This document shows positions 54,016 to 54,069 of a stretch of 54,069 nt of DNA, piece by piece. Position numbers and translations under genes: made by a program. Under the pieces are notes generated by a model that did no database searches, was not told the DNA's origin, and saw only the letters and a program-made list of their open reading frames with translations. The stretch comes from Deltaproteobacteria bacterium Ga0077539 (lineage in GTDB: Bacteria > Myxococcota_A > Polyangia > Polyangiales > Ga0077539). Within the stretch, counting starts at the first letter, position 1, and each line of letters opens with the position of its first letter. The stretch is taken from NCBI GenBank assembly GCA_001465015.1, contig LNEO01000192.1:1-54069 (forward strand), in the 5' to 3' direction.

Positions 54016-54069
54016 CAATGCGAAGCCGCCGCCCCTGCCGTTCCAGGCGGGGGCGGGGCGCGCGGCAGC
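54016..54069 (-). repeat. Right arm of perfect 54-bp inverted repeat
   Basis: Exact reverse complement of 53798-53851. It is cut by the window end, so the real arm may be longer. No transposase is nearby. Confidence 0.85.

Larger units (their letters stand above)
53638..54069. other. Non-coding repeat-rich stretch to window edge
   Basis: 432 bp without a gene. It contains 44-bp tandem units, small hairpins and a large inverted repeat (listed separately). Confidence 0.7.

Overview
The window comes from a very GC-rich bacterium with strong third-position G/C bias. It is most likely a myxobacterium (Myxococcota, Polyangia-like). Supporting signs are many putative lipoproteins with Asp/Ala/Ser/Thr-rich linkers after the lipobox, a beta-helix surface protein ending in a MYXO-CTERM-like tail (GCGC, one membrane helix, Arg cluster), RCC1-like Cys-paired repeats, cytochrome c/copper monooxygenase fusion lipoproteins, a class II HMG-CoA reductase and NtrC-type two-component signalling. 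I see no rRNA, tRNA, CRISPR array, transposase or integrase. The species cannot be fixed from the sequence alone.

Layout. 1-5.2 kb: RCC1-like lipoprotein, PASTA membrane protein, CDF metal transporter, PQQ-like beta-propeller, acyltransferase-3. 5.2-7.4 kb: molybdate ABC transporter modA-modB-modC (minus strand). 7.5-14.3 kb: a lipoprotein, an NtrC-type regulator with its histidine kinase, a secreted two-repeat protein with a His-rich linker preceded by a sigma-54-like promoter and paired upstream palindromes, then a MYXO-CTERM beta-helix protein. 14.4-22.4 kb: lipoprotein, dihydrouridine synthase, bestrophin, two tandem cytochrome c/PHM-like lipoproteins, RlmI-type methyltransferase, small AAA ATPase. 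22.4-24.4 kb: a gene-poor stretch, a frameshifted secreted truncated globin and a coupled membrane protein. 24.5-28.6 kb: arsenic operon arsR-arsD-arsA-acr3-arsC with two matching ArsR-type operators. 28.6-36.4 kb: MscS channel, then a TetR-M81/MlrC-like-edd-eda-lipoprotein run led by a 39-bp operator palindrome, and a GGR-type flavoprotein. 36.8-45.5 kb: HMG-CoA reductase, a small membrane protein, a Kup potassium transporter, hemL, two lipoproteins, an AarF/UbiB kinase. 45.8-53.6 kb: lipoprotein peroxiredoxin, a coupled DAO-type flavoprotein and small Cys-rich secreted protein, a 31-aa membrane peptide, a tightly packed C69 peptidase-amine oxidase-Old Yellow Enzyme-SDR operon, and a secreted protein. 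53.6-54.07 kb: non-coding repeats (44-bp tandem units and a perfect 54-bp inverted repeat that reaches the window edge).

How genes work together. modABC imports molybdate. arsR/D/A/acr3/C reduces arsenate and exports arsenite. edd and eda complete the Entner-Doudoroff branch and sit downstream of a TetR-controlled MlrC-like hydrolase. The kinase/NtrC pair probably activates the sigma-54-like promoter beside it and hence the His-rich secreted protein. Many genes are coupled by ATGA overlaps, and many promoters appear to place a TAnnnT -10 element only 6-13 nt before the start codon, which suggests leaderless or very short leaders.
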